This document shows, one piece after another, positions 15,381-18,554 of a stretch of DNA of 18,554 nucleotides. The notes under the pieces were generated by a model. It had not been told where the DNA came from, searched no databases, and was given only the letters and a program-made list of their open reading frames with translations. Origin of the DNA: Pseudomonadota bacterium (GTDB taxonomy: Bacteria > Pseudomonadota > Gammaproteobacteria > Burkholderiales > Gallionellaceae). The stretch is from positions 1 to 18,554 of the forward strand of contig JAJZUH010000021.1 in NCBI GenBank assembly GCA_021847165.1, given 5' to 3'. The translations under genes and the position numbers were made by a program. Each line of letters begins with the position of its first letter. Within the stretch, counting starts at the first letter, position 1.

Positions 15381-16307
15381 CTAGGCGGTCAGGTGCAGCG
15401 CTTTCGATACCACCTCGCGCGTCAGGTGCGGCGCGAACAGTTCGATGAAATGATAGCCGAAGCCGCGCAAATATTGATTCTTGCGGATGGCGATGCGCGT
15501 AGTGCTGGGCTGGAACAGATGGCCGGCATCGATCATGCGCAGCTGGCGATCGCGGTCGGGGATGAAAGCCATCTGCGCGACGATGCCGATGCCCAATCCC
15601 AGCTCCACATAGGTCTTGATCACATCGGCATCGATTGCGGTCAGTGCGATGTTGGGCTCGATGCCGGCTTCGCTGAACGCCTGGTTGATCTTGTTGCGTC
15701 CGGTGAAGGCGAAGTCGTAGGTAATGATGGGATATTGCGCCAGTTTCTTCAGGGTCAGGCGTTTCTCCTGCAGCAGCGGATGCCTGGGGGGCGTCACCAC
15801 GCAGTGATGCCATTCGTAACAGGGCAGGGTCACCAGTTCGTCATACAGTGCAAGGCTTTCCGTGGCGATGCCGATATCCACCTCGCCGTTCAGGACCTGT
15901 TCGGCGATTTGCGTCGGGCTGCCCTGGTGCAGGCCGAGCTTCACGCCCGGATAGTGCAGGGTGAATTCCTTGACCACGCGCGGCAGGGCATAACGCGCCT
16001 GCGTGTGCGTGGTGGCGACGGTGAGTGAGCCGCTGTCCTGGGTGCGGAATTCGTCGCCGACCTGTTTCAGGTTCTCCGTTTCGTGCAGCATGCGCCGGGC
16101 AATCTCCAGCACGGCCTTGCCGGGGTCGGTGATGGCGACGATACGCTTGCCGTTGCGCACGAAGATGTCGACGCCCAACTCTTCTTCCAGCAGCTTGATC
16201 TGCTTGCTCACCCCCGGTTGCGAAGTATAGAGCGCATTGGCGGCGTCCGAGATGTTCAGGCCGCAGCGCACGATCTCGTTCAGGTAACGCAACTGTTGCA
16301 GGTTCAT
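15381..16307 (-). CDS. cysB: LysR-family regulator CysB
   Basis: This is a 308-residue LysR-type activator of sulfur assimilation. The N-terminal helix-turn-helix is at about 18-45 (NISDAANALYTSQPGVSKQIKLLEEELG region). The inducer-binding region has TTHTQARYALP, with Thr100, Thr102 and Gln103, the positions that contact sulfate or acetylserine in characterised CysB. It also has GLGIGIVAQMAF. It probably activates the divergent TSUP/siroheme reductase genes when sulfide is scarce and represses itself, as known in enterobacteria. AAGGAG precedes the ATG at the usual distance. A TATAAT is seen at 16333-16338 on the minus strand. The Cbl paralogue is the alternative; CysB fits better. Confidence 0.94.
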   Translation of the reverse strand: MNLQQLRYLNEIVRCGLNISDAANALYTSQPGVSKQIKLLEEELGVDIFVRNGKRIVAITDPGKAVLEIARRMLHETENLKQVGDEFRTQDSGSLTVATTHTQARYALPRVVKEFTLHYPGVKLGLHQGSPTQIAEQVLNGEVDIGIATESLALYDELVTLPCYEWHHCVVTPPRHPLLQEKRLTLKKLAQYPIITYDFAFTGRNKINQAFSEAGIEPNIALTAIDADVIKTYVELGLGIGIVAQMAFIPDRDRQLRMIDAGHLFQPSTTRIAIRKNQYLRGFGYHFIELFAPHLTREVVSKALHLTA

Positions 16308-16318
16308 GAGGCCGCTCC

Positions 16319-16370
16319 TTATATATCCATTAATTATAAGATATTAACATAAAAGTATTTAGATATATAA
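16319..16370. promoter_or_regulatory. Divergent cysB/TSUP control region with a 9-bp inverted repeat
   Basis: TTATATATC (16319-16327) and GATATATAA (16362-16370) are perfect reverse complements, about 43 bases centre to centre, close to four DNA turns. The region is strongly AT-rich compared with its surroundings. The left arm overlaps the expected cysB transcription start and the right arm sits at the -35 area of the TSUP promoter. This is the layout expected for CysB self-repression and divergent activation, but the match to a CysB consensus cannot be judged by eye. Confidence 0.45.
16333..16338 (-). promoter_or_regulatory. -10 element of cysB promoter
   Basis: The minus strand reads a perfect TATAAT about 26 bases before the cysB ATG, between the two arms of the inverted repeat. 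The -35 is weak (TAAATA, 17 bases upstream), consistent with a regulated or modest promoter. Confidence 0.55.
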
Positions 16371-16381
16371 AGAGCCGGACC

Positions 16382-16387
16382 TAGAAT
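16382..16387 (+). promoter_or_regulatory. -10 element of the TSUP/reductase promoter
   Basis: TAGAAT matches the -10 consensus at 5 of 6 positions and lies about 31 bases before the TSUP ATG. No convincing -35 is present (TTAGAT at 17 bases). A missing -35 is typical of promoters that need an activator such as CysB. Confidence 0.5.
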
Positions 16388-16417
16388 GCGTCCCGTGGCA
16401 GTGATCGAGGTGCGCAA

Positions 16418-17200
16418 ATGGATGGTCTATACACAGTCTCCGGCTTTCTGGTCGGCCTGATCGTCGGGGTAACCGGCGTCGGTGGCGGGTCGTTGATGAC
16501 CCCGTTGCTGGTGCTGCTCTTCGGCGTCGCGCCGGCGACGGCGGTCGGCACGGATCTGCTGTATGCCTCGCTCACCAAGGCGCTGGGAGGCTGGGTGCAT
16601 GGCCGCAACGGTACGGTCGACTGGAAAGTGGTCGGCCTGTTGAGCCTGGGCAGCCTGCCGGCGGCACTGCTCACCGTCATCTTGCTGAAACTGCTGGCGC
16701 TGGATGAAAAGTCGCTGCGCGGCCTGGTGACCGGCGTACTGAGCATCGCGCTGCTGCTGACGGCCGCGGCATTGCTGTTGAAAGACCGGATCAAACGGAT
16801 CGCCCTGCGCAGCGATGGCACGGTATATGAGCTGCACCACCGGCGCCTGCCCGCAGCGACCGTGGCCACCGGTTTCATCGTCGGCGCACTGGTGACGGTC
16901 TCTTCCATCGGCGCCGGTGTGCTGGGTACGGTGGCGCTGCTGTTCCTGTATCCGCGCATGGGAACAGCCAGGGTGGTGGGGACGGATATCGCGCATGCCG
17001 TACCGCTCACCGCCATAGCCGGCCTGGGACACATGGCGCTGGGGACGGTGGATTTCGTGCTGTTGGGCAGTCTGTTGCTGGGATCCTTGCCGGGCATCTA
17101 TATCGGCAGCCATCTGAGCGCGAAGGTGCCGGAAAAGGTATTGCGCCCGATCCTGGCAACGATGCTGTTGCTCATCGGTACCCGGCTGGTTTTGAATTGA
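16418..17200 (+). CDS. TSUP-family (TauE/SafE) membrane transporter, probably sulfur compound
   Basis: This is a 260-residue inner-membrane protein of the sulfite exporter TauE/SafE family (TSUP). It has about eight hydrophobic segments and the two family repeats: LIVGVTGVGGGSLMTPLLVLLFGV near 13-37 and a second ALVTVSSIGAGVLGTVALLFLYP copy near 162-185, each followed by a VGTD motif (VGTDLLYA, VGTDIAHA). TSUP proteins move sulfite, sulfonates or other organic anions; direction and substrate cannot be read. GAGG lies before the ATG. It precedes the siroheme reductase by 11 bases, so a sulfur-related anion such as sulfite or sulfate is a reasonable inference. Confidence 0.9.
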   Translation: MDGLYTVSGFLVGLIVGVTGVGGGSLMTPLLVLLFGVAPATAVGTDLLYASLTKALGGWVHGRNGTVDWKVVGLLSLGSLPAALLTVILLKLLALDEKSLRGLVTGVLSIALLLTAAALLLKDRIKRIALRSDGTVYELHHRRLPAATVATGFIVGALVTVSSIGAGVLGTVALLFLYPRMGTARVVGTDIAHAVPLTAIAGLGHMALGTVDFVLLGSLLLGSLPGIYIGSHLSAKVPEKVLRPILATMLLLIGTRLVLN

Positions 17201-17211
17201 AAGGAGCAAGA

Positions 17212-18554
17212 ATGAGCTTGAATACTCGCAATCTGTCCGATCTGGACGAGATCGACCGTTTCGAAGAGGCGATCACCATCTTCAATGCAGGCGGCATCGA
17301 TCCCGACCGCTTTACGGCGATACGGCTGCAGCAGGGCGTATACGGGCAGCGCCAGCAGGGCGTCAACATGCTGCGCATCAAGGTGCCGGGCGGTCGGCTG
17401 AATGCAGTTCAACTGGAAGTGCTGGCCGATATCGCCGAGGAATTCTCGCAGCACCAGATCGCGCATGTGACCACGCGCCAGAGCATCCAGATCCATTACG
17501 TACCGCTGATCAAGATGCCGTCGGCGATGCGTCGCCTGGCCCAGGCCGGCATGACTTCGCGCGAAGCTTGCGGCAACACCATCCGCAACATGACAGCCTG
17601 CCCGCTGGCCGGCGTATGCCCGAAAGAGCATGTGGACGTGAACACGCACCTGGAGGGCGCGACCCTGCACTTCCTGCGCAACCCGCTCAACCAGCAACTG
17701 CCGCGCAAATTCAAGATCTCCTTCTCCGGCTGCGAGACCGATTGCGCGCAATCGCTGCTGCACGACTGCGGCGTGATCGCGGTACGCAAGGACGGCCAGC
17801 CCGGTTTCAGGATCCGGGCCGGCGGCGGGCTCGGGCACAAGCCGCGCGAGGCCATCGTGGTCGAGGAGTTCATCCCAGAGAGCGAGTTGATGTTCGCCAT
17901 GGAAGCGCTGGTGTCGCTGCACAACAAGTATTCCGACCGCACCAAGCGGGCGAAATCGCGCATCAAGTTCCTGGTCGAGCGTTTCGGCGCGGAAGGCTTT
18001 TTGGAGAAATACCGCGAAGAGTTCGTGCGCACCAGGCAGGCGCTGGCCGGCCAGTCCTATCCGCAAGGAGAATGGCGCACGCCGGACGGCACTGAAACGC
18101 CGGGGCAAGGCGCACCGCGCAGGCTCTTTGCGCAACGCCAGGCCGGTTTGTTCGTGTTCCCCATCGCGCTGCCCATCGGCGACGTCAAGGCAGGCCAGTT
18201 GCGCGGCCTTGCGGCCTTGCTGCAGGCACAGGGGCTGAGCGAGATCCACACCTCGCAGGACCAGAACTTCGCCGTGTTCAACGTGCCGCAGGAGAAAGTG
18301 GCGGCCCTGCGCAGCGGCATCGCTGAGCTCGGCCTGTCCGAGCCGAAGGTCGGCGACAACGTGGTCGCCTGCCCCGGCACCTCGACCTGCCGCCTGGGCA
18401 TCACCTCCAGCACCGTGCTGGGCCCGCTGCTGTCCGGCGGCAAGGCCGACCTGAACATCCGCGTGTCCGGCTGCCATAACGGTTGCGCGCAGCCGGAGAC
18501 GGGCGACATCGGCATCTACGGCGAAGGCAAGCGCATGCACGGCAAGCTGGTGCC
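17212..18554 (+). CDS. cysI: Siroheme sulfite/nitrite reductase, partial at window end
   Basis: This frame runs 447 codons from ATG to the window edge without a stop. It is a siroheme-[4Fe-4S] reductase that, in this cysB/TSUP setting, most likely reduces sulfite to sulfide with six electrons; nitrite is the alternative substrate. Siroheme-site basic residues are recognisable: Arg89 (TTRQSIQ), Arg125 (NTIRNMTAC), Lys166 and Lys168 (PRKFKIS). The cluster ligands are Cys387, Cys393, Cys421 and Cys425 (ACPGTSTC and SGCHNGC). Unusually the N-terminal half also has a full set of spaced cysteines, Cys130, Cys136, Cys174 and Cys178. AAGGAG is 5 bases before the ATG. The symbol is likely but not certain, since NirA-type homologues are similar; the C-terminal end is missing. 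Confidence 0.88.
   Translation, partial: MSLNTRNLSDLDEIDRFEEAITIFNAGGIDPDRFTAIRLQQGVYGQRQQGVNMLRIKVPGGRLNAVQLEVLADIAEEFSQHQIAHVTTRQSIQIHYVPLIKMPSAMRRLAQAGMTSREACGNTIRNMTACPLAGVCPKEHVDVNTHLEGATLHFLRNPLNQQLPRKFKISFSGCETDCAQSLLHDCGVIAVRKDGQPGFRIRAGGGLGHKPREAIVVEEFIPESELMFAMEALVSLHNKYSDRTKRAKSRIKFLVERFGAEGFLEKYREEFVRTRQALAGQSYPQGEWRTPDGTETPGQGAPRRLFAQRQAGLFVFPIALPIGDVKAGQLRGLAALLQAQGLSEIHTSQDQNFAVFNVPQEKVAALRSGIAELGLSEPKVGDNVVACPGTSTCRLGITSSTVLGPLLSGGKADLNIRVSGCHNGCAQPETGDIGIYGEGKRMHGKLV

Noticed and set aside
17098..18540. Minus-strand open frame (480 codons) opposite the siroheme reductase
   Set aside because: The plus strand carries the cluster cysteines and siroheme residues; the antisense frame has no domain.
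1..18554. CRISPR array, insertion sequence, prophage or tRNA genes
   Set aside because: No regularly spaced direct repeats, transposase or integrase frames, or tRNA-like cloverleaf sequences were seen by eye on either strand.

Overview
The window looks like chromosomal core DNA from a moderately GC-rich betaproteobacterium. A Nitrosomonadales / Gallionellaceae-like organism is my best guess. That is inferred from gene content and order: argD-argF-argG, rpsT next to two DUF3579-type genes and murJ, and cysB divergent from a TSUP permease plus a siroheme reductase. No database search was run. I see no mobile element, phage gene, CRISPR array, tRNA or rRNA gene.

Layout. Positions 141-11204 are read almost entirely from the minus strand. 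In order of transcription they hold rpsT with its own promoter and terminator, then a long collinear run: argD, argF, a small membrane protein, argG, a macro-domain protein, ppnP, yajQ, a PAP2 phosphatase, a DJ-1/YajL-like protein and a membrane-anchored methyltransferase. Several joints overlap by 4 bases (argF/membrane protein, yajQ/PAP2, DJ-1/methyltransferase), which suggests translational coupling. A respiratory/sensory unit follows: a newly called 40-residue exported peptide, a dihaem cytochrome c, and a QseBC/PmrAB-type response regulator and kinase. A thioredoxin gene closes the block.

From 11488 to 15283 the plus strand carries two DUF3579-like paralogues, murJ (lipid II flippase) and a diguanylate cyclase. 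The cyclase has an N-terminal Rossmann-like domain and a PAS domain with FixL-type haem-pocket residues. From 15381 the window enters sulfur assimilation: cysB on the minus strand, and divergently a TSUP-family transporter followed by a siroheme sulfite/nitrite reductase cut by the window end.

How they work together. The arg genes make arginine from acetylornithine-pathway intermediates. The cytochrome unit is probably controlled by the adjacent two-component system, because a near-perfect PmrA/QseB-type direct repeat (CTTAAG-N5-CTTAAA) lies upstream of the small-peptide/cytochrome genes. The cysB/TSUP/reductase group is a sulfur regulon with a divergent AT-rich promoter region holding a perfect 9-bp inverted repeat. 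The most unusual items are the Rossmann-PAS(haem-type)-GGDEF protein, the doubled cysteine quartet in the siroheme reductase, the tiny exported protein upstream of the dihaem cytochrome, and the PmrA-like box.
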